Positions 1 to 8,131 of a stretch of DNA of 36,410 nucleotides are shown here, one piece after another. The position numbers and the translations under genes were made by a program. The stretch spans positions 1 through 36,410 of the forward strand of contig NZ_PVNK01000240.1 of NCBI RefSeq assembly GCF_002994615.1, written 5' to 3'. The notes under the pieces were generated by a model. That model ran no database searches, was not told where the DNA came from, and saw only the letters and a list, made by a program, of their open reading frames with translations. How positions within the stretch are numbered: the stretch's first letter is position 1; every line of letters begins with the position of its first letter. The DNA comes from Enhygromyxa salina (GTDB lineage: Bacteria > Myxococcota_A > Polyangia > Nannocystales > Nannocystaceae).

Positions 1-126
1 GGGGACAACGTGAGCTTCAAGGTGACCCTGCACAAGACGATCGCGTGCGAGGTTGGGTCGAAGTTTGCGATCCGCGAGGGCGGGCGTACCGTCGGCGCTG
101 GCGTCGTCGCCAAGATCATCGAATAG
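1..126 (+). CDS. tuf: Elongation factor Tu, C-terminal end (5' truncated by window)
   Basis: The frame is open from base 1 to a TAG at 124-126 and encodes the last 41 residues of EF-Tu, the GTPase that delivers aminoacyl-tRNA to the ribosome. The ending FAIREGGRTVGAGVVAKII is the hallmark of domain III of EF-Tu. The stretch just before it (KTIACEVGSKF) differs from the common IAMEEGLRF form, so the copy is mildly divergent. It lies 30 nt ahead of rpsJ, the usual tuf-rpsJ junction. The start is outside the window. Confidence 0.96.
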   Translation, partial: GDNVSFKVTLHKTIACEVGSKFAIREGGRTVGAGVVAKIIE

Positions 127-156
127 CCGGACTGGACCGACCCAGGAGATTTCACC

Positions 157-462
<306 letters not shown>

Positions 463-469
463 GGCAGCC

Positions 470-1129
470 ATGGCCAAGCTCAACGTCAAAGACCTAGAAG
501 GCAACGACGTCGCAAGCATCGACGTCGCCGACGAGGTGTTCGCGACCGAGGTCAAGGAGCACCTCCTGTGGGAGGTCGTTCGCTGGCAGCGTGCCAAGGC
601 TCGGGCCGGCACGGCCAAGACCAAGGAACGCAGCGAGATTCGCGGCACCCACGCCAAGATGTTCCGCCAAAAGGGCACCGGTCGTGCGCGCCACGGCGCT
701 CCGCGCGTCAACGTGTTCCGCGGCGGCGGCCAGGTCCACGGACCGCGCCCGCGCAGCTACGAGTTCAGCATGAACAAGAAGGCTCGCGCGGGGGCCCTGC
801 GCTCGGCCCTGAGCCTGCGCGCGTCCGAGGGCAAGCTCACCGTCATCCGTGACTTCGAGGTCGCCCAGGGCAAGACCCGCAACCTCGTCGCCGCGCTGAC
901 CAAGCTCGACGCCCGCAAGGCCTTGCTCGTCGACGGCGCGGCCAACGTGTCGCTGCAGCGCAGCTCGAGCAACCTGCCGACGGCCCAGCACATCGTGCCC
1001 GAGGGTCTCAACGTCTACGACATCCTCCGCTACCCGAGGCTGCTGATCTCCGAGACCGCGCTGCGCGAGGTCGAGGCCCGGCTCCTCGGCAGCGACCAGC
1101 CGGCGGCGGCCGAGCAAGGAGCTGCGTGA
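470..1129 (+). CDS. rplD: 50S ribosomal protein L4
   Basis: The product is 219 residues, within the usual range for L4. The basic extended loop that reaches into the exit tunnel is visible at about residues 45-98 (RQKGTGRARHG, FRGGGQVHGPRPRSY). The C-terminal domain includes KALLVDG and the end of the L4 fold (GLNVYDILRY). L4 binds 23S rRNA and in enterobacteria represses its own operon; no such leader can be judged here because the upstream part is outside the window. The stop overlaps the rplW start (GTGATGA). Confidence 0.97.
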   Translation: MAKLNVKDLEGNDVASIDVADEVFATEVKEHLLWEVVRWQRAKARAGTAKTKERSEIRGTHAKMFRQKGTGRARHGAPRVNVFRGGGQVHGPRPRSYEFSMNKKARAGALRSALSLRASEGKLTVIRDFEVAQGKTRNLVAALTKLDARKALLVDGAANVSLQRSSSNLPTAQHIVPEGLNVYDILRYPRLLISETALREVEARLLGSDQPAAAEQGAA

Positions 1130-1416
1130 TGACGCCCCAGCAAATCATCATCCGCCCGATCCTGAGCGAGAAGAGCGCCGAGCTCGAGGCGGAGCACAAC
1201 CAGTACACCTTCGAGGTCCACCGCCAGGCCAACAAGATCGAGATCGGTAAGGCGGTCGAGATCGTGTTCGGCGTGCGCGTCGACAAGGTCCGAACCATGG
1301 TCATGCGCGGCGACATCCGTCGCGTTGGCCGCTTCTCTGGCAAGACCCGGCAGTGGAAAAAAGCCATGGTCACGCTCCACCCTGGCGACTCGATCGACTA
1401 CTACGGCGAGGACTGA
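1126..1416 (+). CDS. rplW: 50S ribosomal protein L23
   Basis: The 96-residue product matches L23: an N-terminal IIRPILSEKSAELEAE and the central YTFEVHRQANKIEIGKAVE. The C-terminal part contains VRTMVMRGDIRRVGRF and GDSIDYY. L23 sits at the exit of the peptide tunnel and is the docking site for trigger factor and SRP. The start ATG overlaps the end of rplD by 4 nt, indicating translational coupling; rplB follows after 3 nt. Confidence 0.97.
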   Translation: MMTPQQIIIRPILSEKSAELEAEHNQYTFEVHRQANKIEIGKAVEIVFGVRVDKVRTMVMRGDIRRVGRFSGKTRQWKKAMVTLHPGDSIDYYGED

Positions 1417-1419
1417 GCG

Positions 1420-2244
1420 ATGGGCATCAAGAAGTACAAGCCGACATCCCCTGGCCGTCGTGGCATGACGTCCACGGACAAGGTCCAGCTCACGGCCAAG
1501 AAGCCGTTCAAGAAGCTGGTCTCGAACAAGCACTCCAAGGCCGGCCGCAACAACTACGGGCGCATCACCTCGCGCTTCCGCGGTGGCGGTCACAAGCGGC
1601 TCTATCGCAAGATCGACTTCCGCCGCGACAACTACGGCGTGCCCGGTAAGGTTGCGACGATCGAGTACGATCCCAACCGCACCACCTACATCGCGCTGAT
1701 CCACTTCGCCAACGGCGACAAGCGCTACATCCTCGCGCCCGAGGGCCTGAGCGTCGGTGACACCGTCATCAGCTCGGCGACCGCCGACATCAAGCCCGGC
1801 AACAGCATGCCGCTGTCGGCGATCCCCGTCGGTACGATCATCCACAACCTCGAGATCAAGATCGGCCGCGGCGGCCAGCTCGTCCGCTCGGCTGGCGTCG
1901 GGGCCCGGCTGATGGCCCGCGAGGGCAGCTGGACCCAGATCCGCCTCCCGTCCGGCGAGGTCCGCCGCGTCCACGTCAAGTGCCGCGCGACCGTCGGGAC
2001 CCTCAGCAACGGCGAGCAGGGCAACGTGCACATCGGCAAGGCCGGGCGCACCCGCTGGCTCGGTCGCCGTCCGCACAACCGCGGCGTGGTCATGAACCCC
2101 GTCGATCACCCGATGGGCGGCGGCGAGGGCCGGACCTCCGGCGGCCGTCACCCGACCACCCCCTGGGGCAAGCCGACCAAGGGCTACCGAACTCGGCACA
2201 ACAAGCGCACCGACGTGTACATCGTCTCGCGGAGGAAGAAGTAA
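1420..2244 (+). CDS. rplB: 50S ribosomal protein L2
   Basis: This is a full-length L2 of 274 residues, starting GIKKYKPTSPGRRGMT. The rRNA-binding body includes KHSKAGRNNYGRITSRFRGG. The conserved C-terminal region near residue 230 (HPMGGGEGRTSGGRHP, then TPWGKPTKGYRTR) lines the peptidyl-transferase region. L2 is needed for subunit joining. It sits between rplW and rpsS with gaps of only 3 nt on each side, consistent with a single transcript. Confidence 0.98.
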   Translation: MGIKKYKPTSPGRRGMTSTDKVQLTAKKPFKKLVSNKHSKAGRNNYGRITSRFRGGGHKRLYRKIDFRRDNYGVPGKVATIEYDPNRTTYIALIHFANGDKRYILAPEGLSVGDTVISSATADIKPGNSMPLSAIPVGTIIHNLEIKIGRGGQLVRSAGVGARLMAREGSWTQIRLPSGEVRRVHVKCRATVGTLSNGEQGNVHIGKAGRTRWLGRRPHNRGVVMNPVDHPMGGGEGRTSGGRHPTTPWGKPTKGYRTRHNKRTDVYIVSRRKK

Positions 2245-2247
2245 GTC

Positions 2248-2523
2248 ATGCCGCGTTCAATTAAAAAGGGTCCCTTCGTCGACCAGAGCCTCTACAACAA
2301 GATCACGGAGGCGCTCGGGTCCGGCGGACGCAAGCCGGTCAAGACCTGGTCGCGCCGCTCGACGATCCTGCCCGAGTTCGTCGGGGCCAACGTCATGGTC
2401 CACAACGGCAACAAGTTCATCCCCATCTACGTGACGGAGAACATGGTTGGCCACAAGTTCGGCGAGTTCGCGCCGACCCGCACCTTCAAGGGTCACGCGG
2501 CCGACAAGAGGGGCAGGCGCTAG
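2248..2523 (+). CDS. rpsS: 30S ribosomal protein S19
   Basis: The 91-residue product has the S19 sequence throughout: PRSIKKGPFVDQSL at the start, KTWSRRSTILPEFVG in the middle, and VTENMVGHKFGEFAPTRTF followed by a basic tail. S19 forms part of the 30S head with S13. It is in the conserved order rplB-rpsS-rplV, with 2-3 nt gaps. Confidence 0.97.
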   Translation: MPRSIKKGPFVDQSLYNKITEALGSGGRKPVKTWSRRSTILPEFVGANVMVHNGNKFIPIYVTENMVGHKFGEFAPTRTFKGHAADKRGRR

Positions 2524-2525
2524 TC

Positions 2526-2864
2526 ATGGCCGTCGCCAAGCTTCGCAACGTCCGCCTCGCCCCGCGCAAGGCCCGGATCATCGCCAACCTCGTGCGCGGC
2601 CAGGACGTCGGCACGGCGATCAACTCGCTGCGCTTCATGAACAAGGCCGGCGCCCGCGAGTTCTTCAAGCTCATCGTGTCCGCGGTCGCCAACGCCGAGG
2701 ATCAGGGCGACGAAGACGTCGAGAGCCTGGTCATCTCCAAGGTCACGGTCGACCAGGCCGCCACGCTCAAGCGCTGGCGCCCCCGCGCCCAGGGCCGCGG
2801 AACCAAGGTCCAGAAGAAATCCAGTCACGTCACCATTGAGGTCACACCGGCCGCCGAAGCCTGA
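2526..2864 (+). CDS. rplV: 50S ribosomal protein L22
   Basis: The 112-residue protein shows L22 features: LRNVRLAPRKARIIANLVRG near the N-terminus, an internal AGAREFFKLIVSAVANAED, and the basic hairpin KRWRPRAQGRGTKVQKKSSH that lines the exit tunnel. It is slightly extended at the C-terminus (EVTPAAEA). It follows rpsS by 2 nt, and rpsC begins 36 nt later. Confidence 0.96.
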   Translation: MAVAKLRNVRLAPRKARIIANLVRGQDVGTAINSLRFMNKAGAREFFKLIVSAVANAEDQGDEDVESLVISKVTVDQAATLKRWRPRAQGRGTKVQKKSSHVTIEVTPAAEA

Positions 2865-2900
2865 GTGCCCAGACCCTCCCCTCGCAGGAATTAGACAGTT

Positions 2901-3578
2901 ATGGGCCAAAAGACTCATCCAATCGGCTTTCGCCTCGGCATCGTCAAGACCTGGAACTCACGGTGGTTCGAGGAAGGCCGCTACCGCCAGTGGCTCCACG
3001 AGGACCTGCGCCTGCGCAACTTCCTCAAGCGCAAGCTGCACTCGGCCTCGATCTCCGAGATCACGATCGAGCGCGCCGCCAACAAGGTCAAGATCAACAT
3101 CTTCTCCGCGCGGCCCGGGATCATCATCGGCAAGCGCGGCGCGGAGGTCGAGAAGATCCGCCGCGAGGTCCAGAAGATGACCGACTCGAAGGTGTTCTTG
3201 AACATCCAAGAGGTCCGCAAGGCCGAGGTCAACGCCCAGCTCGTGGCCGAGAACATCGGCCAGCAGCTCGAGCGCCGGATCGCGTTCCGCCGCGCGCTCA
3301 AGCGCGCCGTCCAGACCGCGATGAAGTTCGGGGCCAAGGGCATCCGCGTCAACGCCGCTGGCCGCCTCGGCGGCGCCGAGATGGGTCGCCGCGAGTGGTA
3401 CCTCCAGGGCCGCGTCCCGCTTCACACCCTCCGCGCTGACATCGACTACGGCTTCCACGAGGCTCGGACCTCGGCCGGCCGCATCGGCATCAAGTGCTGG
3501 ATCTTCAAGGGCGAAGTCTACGGTCACATGACCGGCGTCGACCCCCGCTTCCCCCGTCCGGCCAACAAGCGCGGCTGA
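2901..3578 (+). CDS. rpsC: 30S ribosomal protein S3
   Basis: This 225-residue S3 starts GQKTHPIGFRLGI. The KH RNA-binding domain has its GKRG loop at residues 77-80. The C-terminal domain includes AKGIRVNAAGRLGGAEMGR and the LHTLRADIDYGFHEA motif. S3 guards the mRNA entry channel together with S4 and S5. An AGGA lies upstream of the ATG at 2901. Its place between rplV and rplP is the standard one. Confidence 0.98.
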   Translation: MGQKTHPIGFRLGIVKTWNSRWFEEGRYRQWLHEDLRLRNFLKRKLHSASISEITIERAANKVKINIFSARPGIIIGKRGAEVEKIRREVQKMTDSKVFLNIQEVRKAEVNAQLVAENIGQQLERRIAFRRALKRAVQTAMKFGAKGIRVNAAGRLGGAEMGRREWYLQGRVPLHTLRADIDYGFHEARTSAGRIGIKCWIFKGEVYGHMTGVDPRFPRPANKRG

Positions 3579-3623
3579 GCGCGCGTCTCTCTTCTCAGCC
3601 CTCAAGCTCTTTCAGAGGTCATC

Positions 3624-4040
3624 ATGCTTTCGCCATCTCGAGTCAGGTATCGCAAGGTCCACAAGGGCCGGATGAGGGGTAAAGCCAAGGGCGGCACCCA
3701 GGTGTCCTATGGCGACTTTGGCCTCCAGGCCTTGCAGTGCGGCTGGCTGACGGCTCGCCAGATCGAGGCCGCCCGTATCGCCATCAACCGCAAGGTCAAG
3801 CGTGGCGGCAAGCTCTACATTCGGGTCTACCCCGACAAGCCGATCTCCAAGAAGCCGGCCGAGACCCGCATGGGTAAGGGTAAGGGTGGCCCGGAGTACT
3901 GGGTCGCCGTCGTCCGCCCCGGCCGCATGCTCTACGAGATCGAGGGCATCGAAGAGGAGCTCGCCCGCGAGGCCTTCCTGCTCGCCCACCACAAGCTGCC
4001 GATCAAGACCCGGTTCGTGAAGCGCGAACGCGTGGTCTGA
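3624..4040 (+). CDS. rplP: 50S ribosomal protein L16
   Basis: The product is 138 residues, the normal L16 length. Visible family motifs are LSPSRVRYRKVHKGRMRGKA at the start, GDFGLQALQCGWLTARQIEA, and the central VYPDKPISKKPAETRMGKGK loop that approaches the peptidyl-transferase centre. L16 is needed for tRNA placement in the A and P sites. The gap from rpsC is 45 nt; rpmC follows almost at once. Confidence 0.97.
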   Translation: MLSPSRVRYRKVHKGRMRGKAKGGTQVSYGDFGLQALQCGWLTARQIEAARIAINRKVKRGGKLYIRVYPDKPISKKPAETRMGKGKGGPEYWVAVVRPGRMLYEIEGIEEELAREAFLLAHHKLPIKTRFVKRERVV

Positions 4041-4054
4041 GGAGCGTGACCGAC

Positions 4055-4273
4055 ATGAAGCCCTCCGAACTACGAGACAAGACCGACGACGAGCTCAGCG
4101 AGCTCGAGACCCAGCTGCGCGATCGACTCGTCAAGCTGCAGGTCGCTCGCGCGGCTAGCCGATCGACCAACACCTCCGAGTTTCCGCGCATCCGCCGGGA
4201 CATCGCTCGGATCAAGACCATTTTACACCAGCGCGCGAGCGGACAGGCGTCCGCACCCGCCAGCGCGGATTGA
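4055..4273 (+). CDS. rpmC: 50S ribosomal protein L29
   Basis: This small helical protein (72 residues from the ATG at 4055) begins MKPSELRDKTDDELSELE, the usual L29 opening, and has the two-helix coiled-coil pattern ending in ARIKTIL. A GTG at 4046 would add three residues, but it lies only 1-2 nt from the GAGGAG ribosome-binding site at 4039-4044, so the ATG is the better start. L29 is near the tunnel exit beside L23. The tail (QRASGQASAPASAD) is Ala/Ser-rich. Confidence 0.93.
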   Translation: MKPSELRDKTDDELSELETQLRDRLVKLQVARAASRSTNTSEFPRIRRDIARIKTILHQRASGQASAPASAD

Positions 4274-4284
4274 CAGGTGCCGCC

Positions 4285-4560
4285 ATGAGCGAAACGCAAA
4301 CAGTAAGCAAGTCTCGGCGCCGAACCCTGCTCGGCGAGGTTGTGTCGGACAAGATGGACAAGACCGTCGTCGTCCAGGTCACCCGTCGCTACCGCCACCC
4401 GCGCTACAAGAAGTACATCCAGGAGCGGACCCGGTACAAAGCCCACGACGAGGCCAACGAGGCCAAGGTCGGCGACAAGGTCCGGATCATTGAGGCGCGG
4501 CCGCGGTCCAAAGACAAGCGCTGGGCCGTCCAGGCGGTCCTCGAGAGGGGCATCAGGTAG
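4285..4560 (+). CDS. rpsQ: 30S ribosomal protein S17
   Basis: The 91-residue product has the S17 OB-fold: RTLLGEVVSDKMDKTVVVQV, then HPRYKKYIQERTRYKAHDE, then VGDKVRIIEARPRSKDKRW. A TTG at 4270 would extend it by five residues and overlap rpmC, but the ATG at 4285 gives the common S17 start and has a CAGGTG upstream. S17 binds 16S rRNA early in 30S assembly. Confidence 0.95.
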   Translation: MSETQTVSKSRRRTLLGEVVSDKMDKTVVVQVTRRYRHPRYKKYIQERTRYKAHDEANEAKVGDKVRIIEARPRSKDKRWAVQAVLERGIR

Positions 4561-4564
4561 AGCG

Positions 4565-4933
4565 ATGATCCAGGTCGAATCAATCGTGGATGTCGCCGAC
4601 AACTCCGGCGCCCGTAAGCTCCGCTGCATCAAGGTGCTCGGCGGCAGCAAGCGGCGCTACGCCGGCATCGGTGACATCATCGTGGTCTCGGTCCGCGAGA
4701 GCCTGCCCAACTCCAAGATCAAGAAGGGCCAGGTCATGAAGGCCGTGATCGTGCGGACCAAAAAGGGCATGCGTCGCCACGACGGCAGCCTGATCCGCTT
4801 CGACACCAACAGCGCGGTCCTGATCGGCGCCGATCGCAACCCGATCGGTACCCGCATCTTCGGGCCGGTCGCCCGCGAGTTGCGCTGGAAGCGATTCCTG
4901 AGGATCGTCAGCCTCGCCCCGGAGGTGCTCTGA
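4565..4933 (+). CDS. rplN: 50S ribosomal protein L14
   Basis: The ATG at 4565 gives 122 residues, exactly the typical L14 length. Sequence marks are MIQVESIVDVADNSGARKLR, GDIIVVSVRESLPN, KKGQVMKAVIVRTKKG, and the ending GPVARELRWKRFLRIVSLAPEVL-like tail. L14 contributes to subunit bridges and binds RsfS. The stop and the next start share one base (TGATG at 4931-4935). Confidence 0.97.
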   Translation: MIQVESIVDVADNSGARKLRCIKVLGGSKRRYAGIGDIIVVSVRESLPNSKIKKGQVMKAVIVRTKKGMRRHDGSLIRFDTNSAVLIGADRNPIGTRIFGPVARELRWKRFLRIVSLAPEVL

Positions 4934-5250
4934 TGCAGAAGATTCGCAAAGACGACGAGGTCGTCGTCATCGCCGGAAAGTCCAAGGGCGCGCGCGGCAA
5001 GGTCCTGCGGGTGCTCCCCGCCAAGTCGCGGGTGCTGGTCGCCGGGGTCAACATCGTCACCAAGCACGTCAAGCCAACCCGGCAAAATCAACGCGGCGGT
5101 ATCGAGCGTCGTGAAGCACCGATTCACATCTCCAACGTCATGATCGCCGATCCCCAAACTGGTGAGCCGACCCGGGTCCGTATTTCGACCCTCGAGGGCG
5201 GACGCAAGGTCCGCGTGGCCACCAAATCCGGCGAACAGATCGACAGCTGA
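4933..5250 (+). CDS. rplX: 50S ribosomal protein L24
   Basis: This 105-residue L24 has the KOW motif at about residues 6-28 (DDEVVVIAGKSKGARGKVLR). The family's VNIVTKHVKPTRQNQRGGIE and EAPIHISNVMI segments follow. L24 starts 50S assembly. The start overlaps the rplN stop by one base, so the genes are translationally coupled. Confidence 0.97.
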   Translation: MQKIRKDDEVVVIAGKSKGARGKVLRVLPAKSRVLVAGVNIVTKHVKPTRQNQRGGIERREAPIHISNVMIADPQTGEPTRVRISTLEGGRKVRVATKSGEQIDS

Positions 5251-5260
5251 GGTTCTAGAC

Positions 5261-5908
5261 ATGGCCAAGGCGAAGGGTGGGGCACCGACCCCCAAAAAGA
5301 AGCCGGAGGCGGGATACGCCTTCAAATTTCCTCAGGTTCGCAACGCCGCGGTCGACCGCGGTGGCATGCGGTCGCAAATCCTCGAGCGCTACGAGACCAA
5401 GGCGGTCCCGGCGCTGGTCGAGGAGTTCGGCTACAAGAACCGACTGACGGTCCCGCGGGTCCAGAAGATCGTGCTCAACATCGGCCTCGGCGAGGCGATC
5501 AAGCAGCCCAAGCTGCTCGAGCAGTCCTTCGAGTGCCTCGGCAACATCACCGGTCAGCGGCCGGTCGTGACCCGAGCCAAGAAGTCGATCGCTGGCTTCA
5601 AGCTCCGCGAAGGCATGAAGATCGGCGCGATGGTCACCCTGCGGCGAACGCAGATGTGGGAGTTCCTCGACCGCTTGCTGCTGGTCGCGCTCCCGCGTAC
5701 CCGCGACTTTCGTGGGGTCAGCCGCAAGGCCTTCGACGGCCGCGGCAACTACACCCTCGGGATCAAGGAGATCTTGGTCTTCCCCGAGGTCGACATCGAG
5801 AAGCTCAACGAAGTGCCCGGCATGAACGTCTGCATCCACACCTCGGCCAATAACGACGACGAAGGCCGAGCCCTGCTCAAGCACTTGGGGATGCCTTTTC
5901 GGCAGTAG
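5261..5908 (+). CDS. rplE: 50S ribosomal protein L5 with N-terminal extension
   Basis: L5 binds 5S rRNA and contacts the P-site tRNA. The body is clear: RVQKIVLNIGLGEAI, TGQRPVVTRAKKSIAGFKLR, KIGAMVTLRR, and the KEILVFPEVDIEK region. From the ATG at 5261 the protein is 215 residues, about 35 longer than most L5 proteins. The extra part is basic and proline/alanine-rich (KAKGGAPTPKKKPEAGY). An internal ATG at 5366 would give the usual 180 residues but lacks a good ribosome-binding site. The 5261 start has GAGG at a suitable distance and closes the gap to rplX to 10 nt, so I favour it. rpsN, normally next, is missing. Confidence 0.93.
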   Translation: MAKAKGGAPTPKKKPEAGYAFKFPQVRNAAVDRGGMRSQILERYETKAVPALVEEFGYKNRLTVPRVQKIVLNIGLGEAIKQPKLLEQSFECLGNITGQRPVVTRAKKSIAGFKLREGMKIGAMVTLRRTQMWEFLDRLLLVALPRTRDFRGVSRKAFDGRGNYTLGIKEILVFPEVDIEKLNEVPGMNVCIHTSANNDDEGRALLKHLGMPFRQ

Positions 5909-5919
5909 GAGCGCGCACC

Positions 5920-6315
5920 ATGTCCATGACCGATCCCATCGCCGACATGCTGACCCGCATCCGCAACGCACTGCGGGCGGGCCATCGCACCGTCAACATC
6001 CCCGGCTCCAAGTCCAAGCGCCGCATCGCCGAGATCCTCCAGCAAGAGGGCTACATCGAGGGCTTCGAGTGGCACGACGACGACCGCCAAGGCAGCATCT
6101 CGATCCAGCTGCGCTGGGTCGGTGACCAACCCGCCATCGAGGGCATCGCTCGGGTCAGTCGGCCCGGTCAGCGCCGCTACGCTGGCAGTAAAGACATCCC
6201 GCAGGTCCGCAACGGCCTCGGCATCATGGTCGTCAGCACGCCTCGTGGCATGATGACCGACCGCGCCGCTCGTCGAGCCGGAATCGGCGGCGAGCTCGTG
6301 TGCAGCGTGTGGTGA
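5920..6315 (+). CDS. rpsH: 30S ribosomal protein S8
   Basis: The 131-residue product opens SMTDPIADMLTRIRNALRAG and has the usual C-terminal half with VSRPGQRRY, GLGIMVVSTPRGMMTDRAA and GGELVCSVW. S8 is a primary 16S rRNA binder and the spc-operon autoregulator in enterobacteria. It starts 11 nt after rplE, directly where rpsN would normally lie. Confidence 0.97.
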   Translation: MSMTDPIADMLTRIRNALRAGHRTVNIPGSKSKRRIAEILQQEGYIEGFEWHDDDRQGSISIQLRWVGDQPAIEGIARVSRPGQRRYAGSKDIPQVRNGLGIMVVSTPRGMMTDRAARRAGIGGELVCSVW

Positions 6316-6350
6316 GCTGAGCCACACACGACCAGGAAGATAGGCCAAGC

Positions 6351-6893
6351 ATGTCACGCATCGGCAACGCACCCATCCAGATCCCCAAGGGGGTCAAGAT
6401 CAAGACCGAGGGTCAGACCATCGCGGTCGAGGGGCCCAAGGGCTCGCTCAGCTTCGATGTGCCCGAGCCGATCAGCTTCGCGGTCGACGGCGAGGTCATC
6501 AGCTTCAAGCGCCCCAATGACCAGCGCAGCGTTCGTGCCCTCCACGGCATGTCCCGCGCGATGACCAACAACATGGTCGTCGGCTGCTCGGTGGGCTTCA
6601 AGAAGACCCTCGAGATCATCGGCGTCGGCTACCGCGCCATCGTCAAGGGCAAGAACATCGACCTGACCCTGGGCTTCTCGCACCCCGTCAGCTATCCGCT
6701 GCCCGAGGGCGTGACCGCCGAGGTCGACAAGGACAACAAGCTCCACCTGATGTCGGCCGACAAGGCCCTGCTCGGCTCGGTCGCCGCTGACATCCGCCGC
6801 TACCGTCCGCCGGAGCCCTACAAGGGCAAGGGCGTTCGCTACCTCGGCGAGCGCATCATCCGCAAAGAGGGCAAGGCTCGCGGTAAGAAATAG
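6351..6893 (+). CDS. rplF: 50S ribosomal protein L6
   Basis: The product is 180 residues, the normal L6 size, with the two repeated L6 domains. Family marks are SRIGNAPIQIPKGVKI at the start, the central GFKKTLEIIGVGYRA, and the ending PPEPYKGKGVRYLGERIIRK followed by a basic KGKK tail. L6 lies near the GTPase-associated centre. An 86-nt spacer with a small UUCG-loop hairpin (about 6931-6947) separates it from rplR. Confidence 0.97.
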   Translation: MSRIGNAPIQIPKGVKIKTEGQTIAVEGPKGSLSFDVPEPISFAVDGEVISFKRPNDQRSVRALHGMSRAMTNNMVVGCSVGFKKTLEIIGVGYRAIVKGKNIDLTLGFSHPVSYPLPEGVTAEVDKDNKLHLMSADKALLGSVAADIRRYRPPEPYKGKGVRYLGERIIRKEGKARGKK

Positions 6894-6979
6894 TCTCCCA
6901 AGACCTGAGGGCCCGCGCGTAGCGAGGGCGTCGGGGCTTCGGCCCGAGTCAGGGAGACGGCAAGAACAGAGACGAGATC

Positions 6980-7381
6980 ATGGCGAAGAAAGACAAGAAC
7001 GAAGCGCGCGCGCGTCGCAAGAAGAGCATTCGCAAGCGGATCTCCGGGACGCAGGAGCGTCCCCGGCTGTCGGTCTACCGCAGCAACAAGCACATCTACG
7101 CGCAGGTCATCGACGACACCGACTCACGTTCGCTGTTGCTCGTGTCCGACCTCGCCAAGGGCCTTGCGAGCGATCTCGCAGCGCCTGCGCCCGAGGGCGA
7201 GGGCGAGGGCGCGGCCGACAGCACCAAGATTCGCCGCGCGCGGGTCGTCGGTGCGGCGGTCGCCAAGGCCTGCCTCGACAAGGGCATCAAGAAGGTCGTG
7301 TTCGACCGCAACGGTTACCTCTATCACGGGCGCGTGCGCGCCCTCGCCGAAGCGGCCCGCGCGGCCGGTCTCGACTTTTGA
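6980..7381 (+). CDS. rplR: 50S ribosomal protein L18 with acidic internal insertion
   Basis: L18 brings 5S rRNA into the large subunit. The N-terminal basic region (RARRKKSIRKRISGTQERPR) and SVYRSNKHIYAQVIDD are typical, as is the end KGIKKVVFDRNGYLYHGRV followed by ALAEAARAAGLDF. Between them, after SDLAKGL, is an Ala/Pro/Glu/Gly-rich stretch (APAPEGEGEGAADS). It makes the protein 133 residues instead of about 118-120. The insertion sits where most L18 proteins have a short variable loop, so function is probably kept. Confidence 0.96.
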   Translation: MAKKDKNEARARRKKSIRKRISGTQERPRLSVYRSNKHIYAQVIDDTDSRSLLLVSDLAKGLASDLAAPAPEGEGEGAADSTKIRRARVVGAAVAKACLDKGIKKVVFDRNGYLYHGRVRALAEAARAAGLDF

Positions 7382-7390
7382 GAGAAGCTC

Positions 7391-7891
7391 ATGATTGACG
7401 TCGAATCGCTCGGAGATCTCGTCGACCGCGTCGTCGACATCAACCGCGTGGCCAAGGTGGTCAAGGGTGGACGCCGCTTCGCGTTCTCTGCCCTGGTTGT
7501 AGTCGGCAACGAGAACGGCTGGGTCGGCTACGGCTACGGCAAGGCTCGGGAGGTCCCCGAGGCCATCCGCAAGGCCAACGAGATCGCTCGCAAGAGCATG
7601 TTCCAGGTCCCGCTCCAGGGCACCACGATCCCTCACCGGATCGTCGGCCACTTCGGCGCTGGCGAGGTCCTGCTGGTCCCGGCCTCGCCCGGTACTGGCG
7701 TGATCGCCGGTGGCGCCGTTCGTGCCGTCGTCGAGTGCGCTGGCATCCACGACGTCCTGACCAAGTGCATCGGGACCAATAACCCGCTCAACGTCATCCA
7801 CGCCACGGTCACCGCGCTTCGGGAGCTTCGCAGCCCCGAGCAGGTCGCCCGTCGACGCGGCATGACCGTCGCCCAGTTGATGGAGGCCTGA
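7391..7891 (+). CDS. rpsE: 30S ribosomal protein S5
   Basis: The 166-residue S5 has the N-terminal double-stranded RNA-binding domain (VVDINRVAKVVKGGRRFAFS, VGNENGWVGYGYGKAREVPE). The C-terminal domain follows with SPGTGVIAGGAVRAVVECAG and NPLNVIHATVTALRELRSPE. S5 helps with decoding accuracy and mRNA unwinding. It lies 9 nt after rplR and 1 nt before rpmD. Confidence 0.97.
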   Translation: MIDVESLGDLVDRVVDINRVAKVVKGGRRFAFSALVVVGNENGWVGYGYGKAREVPEAIRKANEIARKSMFQVPLQGTTIPHRIVGHFGAGEVLLVPASPGTGVIAGGAVRAVVECAGIHDVLTKCIGTNNPLNVIHATVTALRELRSPEQVARRRGMTVAQLMEA

Positions 7892-7892
7892 G

Positions 7893-8099
7893 ATGGCGCT
7901 CAAGCTCAAGGTCACGCTCGTCCGCAGTCCGATCGATCGGACGCAGAAGCAAAAAGATACCGTCCGCGGCCTCGGCCTGCGGCGCCTCAACCATTCGGTG
8001 ATCCTCGAAGACACGAGGGCGATCCGCGGGATGATCCGCAAGGTCCAGCACCTCGTCACTGTGGCCCCCGCTGACCATGCGGCCGACGGGGCAGCCTGA
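7893..8099 (+). CDS. rpmD: 50S ribosomal protein L30
   Basis: The 68-residue protein has the L30 core: LKVTLVRSPIDRTQKQKDTV, LGLRRLNHSVILEDTRAIRG and MIRKVQHLVTV, then a short Ala/Asp tail. L30 is a small non-essential large-subunit protein in many bacteria. Its position between rpsE and rplO is standard. Confidence 0.95.
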   Translation: MALKLKVTLVRSPIDRTQKQKDTVRGLGLRRLNHSVILEDTRAIRGMIRKVQHLVTVAPADHAADGAA

Positions 8100-8131
8100 G
8101 TCGGGGCTCGTCCGAGAAAAGAGAGATCGAC

